From NCBI GenBank assembly GCA_019931245.1, contig JAINDL010000022.1, forward strand, positions 1-63,811: a stretch of DNA of 63,811 nt, in the 5' to 3' direction. The translations under genes were made by a program, and so were the position numbers. Positions 17,675 to 28,260 of this stretch are shown here, piece by piece. Under the pieces are notes generated by a model that was not told the origin of the DNA, made no database searches, and worked only from the letters and a program-made list of their open reading frames with translations. The DNA comes from Bryobacteraceae bacterium CoA2 C42 (GTDB lineage Bacteria; Acidobacteriota; Terriglobia; Bryobacterales; Bryobacteraceae). How positions within the stretch are numbered: position 1 is the stretch's first letter; each line of letters begins with the position of its first letter.

Positions 17675-17837
17675 TACAGCAACCTCCCTTTCGAGGAGGG
17701 CTTGAAATCAAGTTTCCAAACCGAATCTTGTCCCATTTCCTACCTATCGGATGGACCGCTAAAAAACTTTAGAGGGAGTACCTTGAGGGTCTAAGGCCCG
17801 CACCAGGGGCATTCTCCTTTCGGATAAACTGAAGAGC

Positions 17838-18134
17838 ATGTGGGATCCGTTTGAAGTCACCTGCCCCTGTTGCCAAGGCGTTCTGACGATTGATCCGCAG
17901 CGAAAATCGGTCTTGAGCCACCGCGGCCCGGCGTCGAAGGCGTCGTCGTTTGATCTCACGAACGAAGTGGCAAAGCTCAAACAGAGCGGGGCGCAGCGGG
18001 AGCAGCAGTTTGCTGACGCCCTCGCCGGCCACCGGCGGCATCAGGAGACGCTTTCCCGACGGTTCGACGATCTGTTCCGGAAGGCCAAAGATGAGGAAGA
18101 TTCCGCCCGGCCGGTGCGCGATATTGACCTGTAG
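17838..18134 (+). CDS. Small protein with N-terminal CPCC motif
   Basis: This 98-residue protein of unknown function has an N-terminal zinc-ribbon-like stub (VTCPCCQGVLTIDPQRKSVLSHRG) and a charged, probably coiled-coil C-terminus (EVAKLKQSGAQREQQFADALAGHRRHQETLSRRFDDLFRKAKDEE). No signal peptide is visible, so it should be cytoplasmic. It precedes the DUF1592 cytochrome gene by 78 bp on the same strand. The single cysteine pair could be half of a zinc site completed by dimerisation. Confidence 0.75.
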   Translation: MWDPFEVTCPCCQGVLTIDPQRKSVLSHRGPASKASSFDLTNEVAKLKQSGAQREQQFADALAGHRRHQETLSRRFDDLFRKAKDEEDSARPVRDIDL

Positions 18135-18212
18135 GGCGGACGATCGTGATCTTCGCCCTGCAAATAGTCTGCGGCAAGCGATACGATAACGGATATCTCT
18201 CCGGAGGCGTAT

Positions 18213-20160
18213 TTGCCAGCTCGATTTCTGATCGTCTCTCTCCTGATTGCCGGTTCCACGTGGGCGCAGGCTGTGCCCGGTTCGTTTGCGCAGGGCGCGT
18301 ATGCCGTCCTCGAAAAAGCCCAATGCCGCTCCTGCCACAACACGGATGGCGTGGCGGCCGGAACGCGGCTGCTGTTTCCGGAAGGTGCGGTAACCCCGGA
18401 GCGGATTGAAGCCTTTGGACTGTCGCTGGTGAGCCTGGTGGAACGTCTCGATCCGGCCAAATCCTTGCTGCTTGAAAAACCGACCAAACGCGTGAGTCAT
18501 GTAGGCGGGCAACGCATTCAGCCGGGCAGCCCGGAGGAGACGATTCTTCGGGCCTGGATCGACCAGCTGACCAAGCTCTCCGGCGATCAGCTCGCCAAGG
18601 CCATGCGGTATCGCGAGGAGGAGGAGTCGGGCGGTGGCCGGCCTGCCGTGCGGATTGAGTTGCGGCGGTTGACGCACAGCCAGTACAACCAGACGGTAAA
18701 GGATCTGCTCGGCGATGCTTCGCGCCCGGCGGACCGGTTCCCGCCGGAGGATTTCGTCAATGGATTCCGGAATCAGATTCAGGCCCAGAGCCTTTCGCCT
18801 TTATTGATCGAAGCCTACAGTAACGCCGCCGAACGAATGGCTCAGAGCGCGCTGCGGGGCGGGGACACCCGGGGCCTGATCGGGTGCAAGGCCTCGGCGG
18901 TCTGCCGGACGAAATTTATCCGGGATTTCGGCCTGCGGGCGTTCCGTCGTCCGCTCGACGCTGGTGAGCAGAAGCGCTACGAGGCGCTGTTTGCTTCCGA
19001 GAAAGAGTTTTTTGCCGGGGCGCAACTGGTCATCGAGGCGATGCTGCAGTCCTCCAGCTTTCTGTTCCGCCTCGAGGAGACCTCCGATCCGCGGTGGAAG
19101 CCCTATGCCACGGCCAGCCGGCTCTCCTACGCGCTTTGGGACACGATGCCGGATGCTGACCTATTCGCGGCGGCGGAGAAGGGGTTGCTGGCGACGCCGA
19201 AGGGCGTTGAGTCCCAGGTGCGCCGCATGCTCGATCATCCGCGGGCGCGGCAGGCGCTGAGCGAGTTCGTCGGGCAGTGGCTTCGTTTCGACCGCATCCT
19301 AACCGCGAGCAAAGACCGCCGGAAGCACCCTTCTTTCACGCGGGAAACAGCGGTCGCGATGACGGAAGAGGCCAAGCTGTTTGTGAATGATCTCGTCTGG
19401 AATGATCGCAACTTCATGGATCTGTTTACCGCGCCCCACGGCTATGTGAACGGGGAGTTGGCATCGATCTACGGCGTGCCTGCGCCGGCCCAGGAGTTCG
19501 GCAAAGTGGACTTCCCGGCGGCTTCCGAACGGGCCGGTATTCTCGGCCAGGCGCTTTTTCTGGCGAGCACCGCCAAGCCGGATGAGTCTTCGCCCACGGC
19601 GCGCGGCTTGTTTGTGCGGGAACAGTTTCTCTGTCAGCACGTGCCGGATCCGCCGGCGGGGGTGAACACCAACCTGCCTCCGTTTTCGGCCGACCGCCCG
19701 CAGACCAACCGCGAGCGGCTCTCCGAGCACGTCACCAACCCGGGTTGCGCGGCCTGCCATAGTTTGATTGACCCGATCGGCTTCGGCTTTGAGAAATTTG
19801 ACGCCGTGGGCGCCCGCCGGGACAAGTTCGTGCTGAACACGCAGGGGCGCACCCGGGAGGACCGCGGTAAGACGGTCAAGGCCTGGGAGCTGGAGATCGA
19901 CTCGACGGGCTTTGTGGCCGGGGTGGCGGCATCGGAGTTCTCCTCGCCGGCCCGGCTTGGGGCGGTGCTCGCGCAGAGCGCGCAGTGTCAGGAGTGCATC
20001 GCTAAACAGTATTTCCGCTACACCTACGGCCGCACGGAAACGGCCGCCGACCGGCCGGTCATCCGCCGGATGATCGACGATTTCCGCCGCTCGCAGTTCC
20101 GCTTTAAAGAGCTAATATTGTCATTAATGCTATCTCGGGAAACTCCCGGAGGGACACTTC

Positions 20161-20189
<29 letters not shown>
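18213..20189 (+). CDS. DUF1592-type cytochrome c family protein (planctomycete/acidobacterial)
   Basis: The 658-residue exported protein starts with TTG at 18213, seven bases after a GGAGG site, giving the signal peptide [20 protein letters not shown]. It has a heme c motif CRSCH at residues 38-42 and a second CAACH near 512-516 in the DUF1588-like region ([23 protein letters not shown]). The body matches the DUF1587-DUF1592-DUF1588-DUF1585 architecture ([37 protein letters not shown]). Function is unproven; members are thought to be periplasmic redox proteins linked to polymer degradation. Its 3' end overlaps the DUF1552 gene by 29 bp, evidence of translational coupling. Confidence 0.9.
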
Positions 20190-21492
<1,303 letters not shown>

Positions 21493-21498
21493 GGCGCC

Positions 21499-23469
21499 AT
21501 GCTGCGGATTCTGCTGCTGGGTTTGCTGCCAACGCTCGCGCTCGCCTCCGGGCGCGAGTTGGCCGAGTGGGTGATTCGTTGGGAAGGGGCGGTGACAATC
21601 GAGGGTGGCAGCCGGCCTCTGCGGAGCTTGGCCGAACTGCCGCCGGGTGAGGTCACCATCACGGGGATCGACCTGACCGGCTCGGTGATGCCGCCTCCGG
21701 AACTGAAGCGGTTGGCCGGCTTGACCAGCCTGCGGGATCTGTTCCTGCCCGGTCCGGTGTGGAACCCGGGGGGCGGCAACGAAGACGCCAACGACGTTTT
21801 CGCCACGCTCGCCACGCTCACCAATCTCGAACGATTGTTCGTGGGTTGGCATTTCGCCACCACCATCAACATCAAGGACAAGGGGTTGCAGGCGCTGCAG
21901 GGTTTGAAGAAGTTGCGGGACCTGCGCTGTTCGCAGTGCAGCGTAGGGAAGGTTGATTTTTCGGGTTTCACGGGGCTGCGCAGTCTTGACCTGAACAATA
22001 CGCGTTTCACCGATGCGGGCCTGGCCAGCCTGGCCAACCTGAAGGGTCTGCGCCGCCTGCTGATGCGGGATTCGCTGGTGACCGACGAGGGGATGCGGCA
22101 CCTGGCCGGCTTAACGGAGCTCGAAGAGCTGGATGTTTCCGGGGTACGCGTGACGGACAAGGGCATCGCCCATTTCCGGAATCTTACGCGGTTGCGGGTG
22201 CTGAATCTGCGCGGCGCCGAGGCGACCGACGAGGGCTTGGCCGTACTCGAAGGCATGAAAGAGCTCCGTGGTCTGGATCTCTACCGGACGCGGATCACCA
22301 ACGCCGGCCTGGCGCGCCTGCAGAATCTGAAGAATCTGACCGACGTCGACCTGCGCTACAGCCGCGTGACCGGCAATGGCGTGGAAGCGCTGCGGGCGGC
22401 GCTGCCGCGGGCCAAGGTGCAGTATGTGGGAGCGGCGGCCATCCGGTCGAAGAATTCGGGCGCCGACCGGCCGGCAACGGAGACGCCGGAGGCGATTGCG
22501 GCCTGGGTGACGGCCATCGGGGGTCGGCCGGTGCTGCGCGCGGGGCAGTTGGTGACGGTCGATCTGTCGACGACACCGGTGAGCGATGCGCAACTGGTTT
22601 TCCTGGCGCGGTTGGGCCAACTGGAGGAGTTGCACCTGCAGGCGACGCAGGTGGGTGATCTCGGGATGGCTTCGCTGACGGCGCTGCCGCGGCTGCGGGT
22701 GCTCGATGTGAGCAACACCACCGTCTCGGACGCCGGGTTAGCGCAGATTGCCAAGGTGAGCAGCCTGGAGGTGCTGCGGTTGGCGGGTACGCTCGTCGAA
22801 GGCCCCGGACTCGGCTCGCTCGCCTCGCTTCCCAAGCTGCGCGAACTCGACCTGGGCGCGACGCGTTTAGACGACAGGGCGCTGCCGGCCATCGGTAAAC
22901 TGGCCGGGCTGACCAGCCTGCGCCTGAGCTATACCGAGATTACCGACGGCGGCTTCAAACAGATCGCCGGGCTCGATCAACTGGAGACGCTGCATCTGGC
23001 CGGGACCGATATCGGCAACGATTCCCTGGTCCGCATTGCCAAGTGGAGCCGGCTGCGCGATTTGAATCTGAACCAGACGCGTTTTCTCGACGGTGGTCTG
23101 GCGGCGCTGGCGCCGCTCGCGAAGCTCGAACGGATCACGCTGTTCCGGACGCTGGCGGGGAACGTGAGTGCGCAGACGCTGGCGACGCTCGGGAATCTGC
23201 AGACGATCGTGCTCGACTATACGGCGCTGAACGATGCCGGCCTCGAACTGCTGCGCAATCTGCCGAAGTTAGCCGACCTCAGCATCGACAACACGAACGT
23301 GACCGACAAAGCCGTGGCGGCGTTCCAGAGCATGACCGGCTTGCAATCGCTGAACCTGTACCACACGCTCCTGTCCGAGAAGGGCTACGAGGAGATCCGG
23401 CGCGCGCTGCCCGCCTGCAAGATTGTCTTTGATCGTGATTCGGCGCTGCCGAACCGGAGGACCCGCTGA
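21499..23469 (+). CDS. Exported leucine-rich-repeat protein
   Basis: The 656-residue exported protein has two blocks of about 24-residue leucine-rich repeats of the RI/GALA-like kind with a recurrent (V/I)TD(A/K)GL-L--L--L--LDL pattern, broken near residue 320 by a [18 protein letters not shown] segment that resembles the start of the N-terminal domain ([13 protein letters not shown]). So the protein looks like an internal duplication of cap plus repeats. It starts 6 bp after the DUF1552 gene and is followed by a second repeat protein. A binding role for an extracellular or periplasmic partner is likely. Confidence 0.85.
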   Translation: MLRILLLGLLPTLALASGRELAEWVIRWEGAVTIEGGSRPLRSLAELPPGEVTITGIDLTGSVMPPPELKRLAGLTSLRDLFLPGPVWNPGGGNEDANDVFATLATLTNLERLFVGWHFATTINIKDKGLQALQGLKKLRDLRCSQCSVGKVDFSGFTGLRSLDLNNTRFTDAGLASLANLKGLRRLLMRDSLVTDEGMRHLAGLTELEELDVSGVRVTDKGIAHFRNLTRLRVLNLRGAEATDEGLAVLEGMKELRGLDLYRTRITNAGLARLQNLKNLTDVDLRYSRVTGNGVEALRAALPRAKVQYVGAAAIRSKNSGADRPATETPEAIAAWVTAIGGRPVLRAGQLVTVDLSTTPVSDAQLVFLARLGQLEELHLQATQVGDLGMASLTALPRLRVLDVSNTTVSDAGLAQIAKVSSLEVLRLAGTLVEGPGLGSLASLPKLRELDLGATRLDDRALPAIGKLAGLTSLRLSYTEITDGGFKQIAGLDQLETLHLAGTDIGNDSLVRIAKWSRLRDLNLNQTRFLDGGLAALAPLAKLERITLFRTLAGNVSAQTLATLGNLQTIVLDYTALNDAGLELLRNLPKLADLSIDNTNVTDKAVAAFQSMTGLQSLNLYHTLLSEKGYEEIRRALPACKIVFDRDSALPNRRTR

Positions 23470-23470
23470 G

Positions 23471-24466
23471 ATGAGATTCGCTGCCGTTCTGTCGTTTGTG
23501 CTGCTGGCTGCCGCGCCTGTCCGGGCGGTGGAAGGGGCTGCCGATTTGCAGTGGGTGGCTGATGCCGGGGGAAGCGTGGTGCGGGATGCGGCGGGCCGGG
23601 TGACCGGGCTCGATTTCCGGGCCAGTTGGGTGACCGATGCGGACATGCGCAAGGTGGCCCGGATGCCGGGGCTGACCTCGCTCAACCTGGCGCTGTCCCG
23701 GGTGACCGACCAGGGGATGCAGGAGTTGCGCAGTCTGACGGGGATCGTGGACCTGGACCTTCGTTTTGCCGAGTACGTGACGGATGAAGGCGTAGCCGCG
23801 CTCAAGAACTGGAAGAAGCTGAAGCGCCTGGATCTGCACGGCACCAAGGCCAGCGACACCTCGCTTGACCATATCGCGGGCATCGCCACGCTCGAGTCCC
23901 TGGACCTGGGTTCGGTGATGCTGACCGATGTCGGTCTCGAACGGCTGACGGTGCTGCCCAATCTGAAGGCGCTCACCATTGGCGGCAATGAGTTGGGCGA
24001 TGCCGGCTTGCAGGCTTTGCGGCAGATGCGGGGTTTGCAGTTTCTCGATCTGAGCGGCCGTCAGGGTACCGATTCCAACGTCTGGGCCGTGAACATGTCC
24101 GATGTCGGCCTCGACGCCATTCTGACCTTGACCGAACTGCGCGAACTCCGCTTCGGCTGTACCTCGATTGGCGTGGGTTCGGAGGGGACGCGGTTTGCCA
24201 CGGTGAGCGCGATGAGCGTGACGCCCCGGCGCCTTGAGAAGATGAAGGCGCTGACCAAGCTGCAACGCCTGAAGCTCGAAGGTTGTGACCGCATTGATGA
24301 CGACGCGGCCAATCTGCTGACGGGTTTCCCTAACCTCGAAGAGGTGGATCTGAAGGGGACCGCCGTGACGGCGAAAGGGGTAGCCGCCTTGCGCGCCGCG
24401 CGGCCCAAACTGCGCGTTCATCAGGGCCCCTGGGAAGCCAAGGCGGCCAACTTCCGGAATAATTAA
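23471..24466 (+). CDS. Second exported leucine-rich-repeat protein
   Basis: Start chosen at the ATG at 23471, one base after the previous stop, giving a signal peptide [19 protein letters not shown]; 331 residues. The N-terminal cap ([24 protein letters not shown]) resembles that of the preceding protein. It is followed by about eight leucine-rich repeats ([42 protein letters not shown]). The two are paralogues in one operon with the cytochrome genes and the following sulfatase. Confidence 0.85.
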   Translation: MRFAAVLSFVLLAAAPVRAVEGAADLQWVADAGGSVVRDAAGRVTGLDFRASWVTDADMRKVARMPGLTSLNLALSRVTDQGMQELRSLTGIVDLDLRFAEYVTDEGVAALKNWKKLKRLDLHGTKASDTSLDHIAGIATLESLDLGSVMLTDVGLERLTVLPNLKALTIGGNELGDAGLQALRQMRGLQFLDLSGRQGTDSNVWAVNMSDVGLDAILTLTELRELRFGCTSIGVGSEGTRFATVSAMSVTPRRLEKMKALTKLQRLKLEGCDRIDDDAANLLTGFPNLEEVDLKGTAVTAKGVAALRAARPKLRVHQGPWEAKAANFRNN

Positions 24467-24511
24467 GCTGGCGTGGCGTTCGGCGCGGGCATACGATAGA
24501 CTGCCGTATCG

Positions 24512-25942
24512 ATGGCCACCACCCGCCGGCAGTTTCTTTCGACGGCCTCCGCCGCCGCTCTCGCGCCGCCTCCCGCGACTCGACCGAACATTCTGTTCCT
24601 GATGCCCGACCAGCACCGCGCGCAAGCCGTTGGCTGTTTGGGCAACGCGGAGGTGAAGACGCCGCATCTGGACGCCCTGGCGCGGCAGGGGCTCACCATC
24701 CCCCACACCTTCGCCAACACCCCGGTCTGCTGCCCGGCCCGGGCGATTCTGCTGACCGGTCAGTACTGCCACCGCAACGGCATGGTGGCCAATGATCTCC
24801 GTCTGCGCGAAGACGGCCCCTCGCTGGCGAAGGCGCTCGCGGCGGCCGGCTACCGCACCGGCTTCGTCGGCAAATGGCATCTTGACGGTGGGCCGCGGCT
24901 GCCCGGCTTCGTCCCGCCCGGACCCCGCCGGCAGGGTTACCAATACTGGGCCGCCAACCAGTGCAGCCATCAGCACTTCAACAACACCATCTTTCGCGAT
25001 ACCCCCGAGCCGATTCGCCTCGACCGGTTCGAGGCCGATGCCTATGCCGACTACGCCATCGAGTTCCTGCAGCAGGCGCGAGCCGCCGGCGAGCCGTTTT
25101 ATCTCACGGTCCAGTGGGGGCCGCCGCACGATCCCTACAAGGCCCCGCCCGAGTACCGGAAGCAGTACGATCCCGCCAAACTCACCATGCGGCCCAACTG
25201 GCAGGCCAAGCCCGGCGTGCCGGGTCCCGAACAGATGGCCGAGTACTATGGCATGGTTACCGCGATTGACGATGCCACCGGCAAGATCCTCGCCGCTCTT
25301 GAGACGCTGGGGTTGGCCGAAAACACGATTGTTCTCTACTCCTCCGACCACGGTGACATGCTGGGTTCGCAGGGCGAGCGTCTGAAGCGCAAGCCGTGGG
25401 AGGAGTCGATCCGCGTGCCGGGTTTCCTCCGCTGGCCGGGGAAAATTGCTCCGGGCTCCACGACGCCGGCCTTCTTCACCCACGTCGACTTCGCCCCGAC
25501 GCTGCTCGGCCTGGCCGGGGTGCGCGTCCCGGCCGCCATGCAGGGCAAGGACCTCAGCCGGGATCTGCTGCGCGGGAAGGGAACCGGGCCGCGCGAAGCC
25601 TTCTTCCAGATCTTTGGCCCCTTCGCGGGCGACGGCACGGCGGGCGGTTGGCGCGGGATCCGCACCGACCGTTACGTCTACGCCCGGTACGCCGACCGTC
25701 CCTGGGTGCTCTACGATCTGCAGGAGGACCCCTACCAGCAGAACAATCTCATCGGGAAGCGGAAGGCGCTCGAGGCGAGTCTCGACCGCCGTCTGGCCCG
25801 GAAGATGGCCGAGACCGGCGATGCGTGGACGTACAACTGGACGGCTCCGGTGGAAGACGCCGGGCGGTTGTACAAGCACCAGACTTTCCGTTCCGTCCAG
25901 GAGTATCTGGAGTGGGCCAGCGCCCATCCCGAGAAGGCGTAA
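24512..25942 (+). CDS. Sulfatase (formylglycine-dependent), Tat-type signal
   Basis: The 476-residue protein has an N-terminal TTRRQFLSTASAAALA signal resembling Tat substrates. NILFLMPDQHRAQAVGCLG supplies metal ligands, and the formylglycine motif is CCPAR at residues 73-77 in PVCCPARAILLTGQYCHRNGM, so Cys73 is the residue to be converted. Other sulfatase motifs are VGKWHL and YSSDHGDMLGSQG. It would hydrolyse sulfate esters of sugars or lipids in the periplasm; the substrate is unknown. It follows the repeat-protein gene by 45 bp and converges with the GNAT gene. The activating enzyme gene is not in this window. Confidence 0.93.
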   Translation: MATTRRQFLSTASAAALAPPPATRPNILFLMPDQHRAQAVGCLGNAEVKTPHLDALARQGLTIPHTFANTPVCCPARAILLTGQYCHRNGMVANDLRLREDGPSLAKALAAAGYRTGFVGKWHLDGGPRLPGFVPPGPRRQGYQYWAANQCSHQHFNNTIFRDTPEPIRLDRFEADAYADYAIEFLQQARAAGEPFYLTVQWGPPHDPYKAPPEYRKQYDPAKLTMRPNWQAKPGVPGPEQMAEYYGMVTAIDDATGKILAALETLGLAENTIVLYSSDHGDMLGSQGERLKRKPWEESIRVPGFLRWPGKIAPGSTTPAFFTHVDFAPTLLGLAGVRVPAAMQGKDLSRDLLRGKGTGPREAFFQIFGPFAGDGTAGGWRGIRTDRYVYARYADRPWVLYDLQEDPYQQNNLIGKRKALEASLDRRLARKMAETGDAWTYNWTAPVEDAGRLYKHQTFRSVQEYLEWASAHPEKA

Positions 25943-25954
25943 CGAGTCCGCCGG

Positions 25955-26950
25955 TTAGGAGAAAAAGCCCCGCCGTGGTGGCCGGATACCGTCCCACACC
26001 ATGGCGGCAAAGCTTTGCTTGCGGACAAACCCCATCCGCTCATACAAGCCAATCGCCTTCCGGTTGGCGCTCGTCACCGTCAGGCTGCAGTGTGAGCAAC
26101 CCGCGGCGCTCATGGCGCGCAGGGAGTCTACCATCAGGGCGAAGGCAACCCCGCGGCCCCGCATCGAGGGACTGACACAGACCTGCGTCACATGGCCCGT
26201 TTCCGGAGCGACCCGGCTGGCCAGACACATGCCCACCAGCCGTCCCGTATCGCGGTTCCAGGCCAGCAGCGAGGCCTCCTCGTCAAAGGCGCCGCAGCCC
26301 GGATAATCAACGAGGTAGGTCAGGAACCGGCGGGCGCCCCCGATGCTCTGATACTGATCGTTGATTTGGCTATCCACATGCCCGTCGTAGGAATCGGCCA
26401 GCAGGCGGGCCGCCTCGTCGTGGTACCGGCTGTGCCAGGAATCGATGTCCAGGCGGGACTGCGCGGCGCCGGAGGGCCAGGCCGGCCAGGGCCGCAGGGC
26501 ACACTGCAGAAACTGCCGTTCGTGAACCTGCAACTGGTCGTGGTAGGCCGCCGGCATCGGCCGCGGGGCTTTGAGGAGAAGAATCTGCGCTTCAATCCGC
26601 CGGATGCCTCGCATCTTCGCCAGCGAATCGACGCAGGCCGCCAGCAGACGGTTCTCCCGCTCTACCGTCCGGTACTGCTCCCGCACGAACAGATCCCCAA
26701 TCAGGCCCTTCTCGTTGTCGGACACCGTGTAGGCATAGCCCAGCACCTCGCGGCCGGAAACGAGCGCGTGGCCGCCCAGCGTCTGCTCATCGGCAAACTG
26801 CCGGACCAGCGCGGCGGAGGGCTCGAAGTCCCAATGCAGCTCCCGCCGCCACGCCGCAGTCTCCTCGATCAATAGATCGTGCAACGAACCCGGCGCCAAC
26901 TCCCGGAGCTCCTTCAACTCACCAACCATGCCTGGGGAGTTACCGGCCAT
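25955..26950 (-). CDS. GNAT-family N-acetyltransferase
   Basis: The 331-residue cytoplasmic protein has a degenerate N-terminal GNAT-like half (ALVSGREVLGYAYTVSDNEKGLIGDLFVREQYR) and a canonical C-terminal one: HVTQVCVSPSMRGRGVAFALMVDSLRAMSAAGCSHCSLTVTSANRKAIGLYERMGFVRKQSF, where RGRG(V) binds acetyl-CoA. The tandem arrangement resembles two-domain acetyltransferases of the mycothiol-synthase or ribosomal-protein type, but the substrate cannot be told. The start is the ATG at 26950; an in-frame ATG at 26929 is possible. It diverges from the RND efflux operon across a palindrome-containing gap. Confidence 0.88.
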   Translation of the reverse strand: MAGNSPGMVGELKELRELAPGSLHDLLIEETAAWRRELHWDFEPSAALVRQFADEQTLGGHALVSGREVLGYAYTVSDNEKGLIGDLFVREQYRTVERENRLLAACVDSLAKMRGIRRIEAQILLLKAPRPMPAAYHDQLQVHERQFLQCALRPWPAWPSGAAQSRLDIDSWHSRYHDEAARLLADSYDGHVDSQINDQYQSIGGARRFLTYLVDYPGCGAFDEEASLLAWNRDTGRLVGMCLASRVAPETGHVTQVCVSPSMRGRGVAFALMVDSLRAMSAAGCSHCSLTVTSANRKAIGLYERMGFVRKQSFAAMVWDGIRPPRRGFFS

Positions 26951-26954
26951 TTAG

Positions 26955-26990
26955 GCAGTATACTGCGCCGTTGGCCGGCGGTAACCGGCC
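26955..26990. promoter_or_regulatory. Two palindromes in the GNAT / RND divergent promoter region
   Basis: GCAGTATACTGC (26955-26966) is a perfect 12-bp palindrome containing a TATACT -10-like core. GGCCGG-N6-CCGGCC at 26973-26990 is a second symmetric element. They lie between divergent starts at 26950 and 27049 and are plausible repressor sites or hairpins. No regulator gene is adjacent. Confidence 0.4.
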
Positions 26991-27048
26991 CCGCGATCCT
27001 GACGCCTTGTTTCTGGCGGCGTGGTTTGTGCAAGTGGTTTGTGGAAGA

Positions 27049-28260
27049 ATGAGGGTTTCCTTTTTCATGCGATTTCTCGGCACGTTTTCCCTTTTCGGGC
27101 TCCTGCTAACCAGTTGTTCCGGCCCCTACAGCCAGGGCGGCGCCGCCAAGGCGAAGCCAGACCCGGCCCCGCTGGCCGTCAAAACCACCACCGTCAGTCT
27201 CACCACGCTTCCTGAGGTCATCAGCGCCAATGGCGAACTGTTCGCCGAAGAGTTGACGACGGTTTCGGCCAAGGTGCCGGGCCGCGTCGCCAAACTCTAC
27301 GCCGATCTCGGCAGCGTGCTCAAGGCCGGCGACATCGTAGCCGAACTCGAAAAGACCGAATACGAGTTCCGCGTCCGGCAAAGCGAGGCGGCCGTTGATC
27401 AGATCCGCGCCCGCCTGGCGCTGTCGAACCGCCCCGACGAAGAGTTCGACCCCGCCCGCACAGCGACCGTGCGGGAAGCCGCCGCGGCTTTGAAAGAGGC
27501 CCGGTTCATCTTCGACACGACGGCGAAGCTGCAGAAGGAAGGCGTCGTTTCCCGCATCGAGTTTGAAAAGGCGCAGGTGCGCCGCGATGGCGTCGAGGCG
27601 CACTATGCCGCGGTCGTCGCTGACGTCATGCAGCTCCGCGCCCAACTCAGCGAACGGCGCGCCAATCTCGCGCTGGCCCGGCAGCAACTCGACGATTGCA
27701 CCATCCGGGCACCCTTCACCGGCGCGGTCACCCGCCGCCCGGCCTCGCCCGGGGAGTATCTCGGCGTCAACGCGCCCATCCTGACGCTCGTCCGCCAGAA
27801 TCCGCTGCGCGTGCGTCTGGACGTTCCCGAACGCCTCGCTGCGCGCGTCAAACAGGGCCAACGCATCGAGGTGCGCCTCGAAGGCGCGCCGGTGGTGCGG
27901 TCCGGGCGCGTCGTGCGTTTGAGCCCCGCCATTGAAGCCCAGGGCCGCTCGCTGCTCGTCGAAGGCGAAATCCCCAATCCGGATGGCGTCCTCCGCCCCG
28001 GCTCCTTTGTCCAGGGCGCCATCACGCTGAACGCCGAGGCGCAGGGCATCTCGGTACCTCGCGAAGCCGTGCTCGGGTTCGCCGGCACGGAGCGGGCGTT
28101 TGTCGTCAAGCAGGGCGTGCTCGAAGACCGCGTCCTCAAAACCGGCCGCCGCCTCGACGACGACCGTATCGAGGTTCTTGAGGGATTGGCCTCGGGAGAC
28201 CTCCTGGTGAGTCCGGCCAACGACCGGATGACCAAGGGTCTGCGCGTAAAGGAAAACTAG
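27049..28260 (+). CDS. RND efflux periplasmic adaptor (membrane fusion) lipoprotein
   Basis: Starting at the ATG at 27049 gives a 403-residue lipoprotein with a lipobox LTSC in MRVSFFMRFLGTFSLFGLLLTSCSG; an ATG at 27067 is an alternative start. The order is typical of HlyD/AcrA adaptors: barrel-sandwich half (VISANGELFAEELTTVSAKVPGRVAKLYADLGSVLKAGDIVAELEK), an alpha-hairpin, the second lipoyl half (LDDCTIRAPFTGAVTRRPASPGEYLG), then a beta-barrel and membrane-proximal domain. It links the inner-membrane RND pump to an outer-membrane channel. Its stop codon abuts the ATG of the pump gene. No TolC-like gene is adjacent. Confidence 0.93.
   Translation: MRVSFFMRFLGTFSLFGLLLTSCSGPYSQGGAAKAKPDPAPLAVKTTTVSLTTLPEVISANGELFAEELTTVSAKVPGRVAKLYADLGSVLKAGDIVAELEKTEYEFRVRQSEAAVDQIRARLALSNRPDEEFDPARTATVREAAAALKEARFIFDTTAKLQKEGVVSRIEFEKAQVRRDGVEAHYAAVVADVMQLRAQLSERRANLALARQQLDDCTIRAPFTGAVTRRPASPGEYLGVNAPILTLVRQNPLRVRLDVPERLAARVKQGQRIEVRLEGAPVVRSGRVVRLSPAIEAQGRSLLVEGEIPNPDGVLRPGSFVQGAITLNAEAQGISVPREAVLGFAGTERAFVVKQGVLEDRVLKTGRRLDDDRIEVLEGLASGDLLVSPANDRMTKGLRVKEN

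Noticed and set aside
23279-25927. 882-codon open frame on the minus strand
   Set aside because: It is antisense to the leucine-rich-repeat and sulfatase genes, which have clear families on the plus strand.
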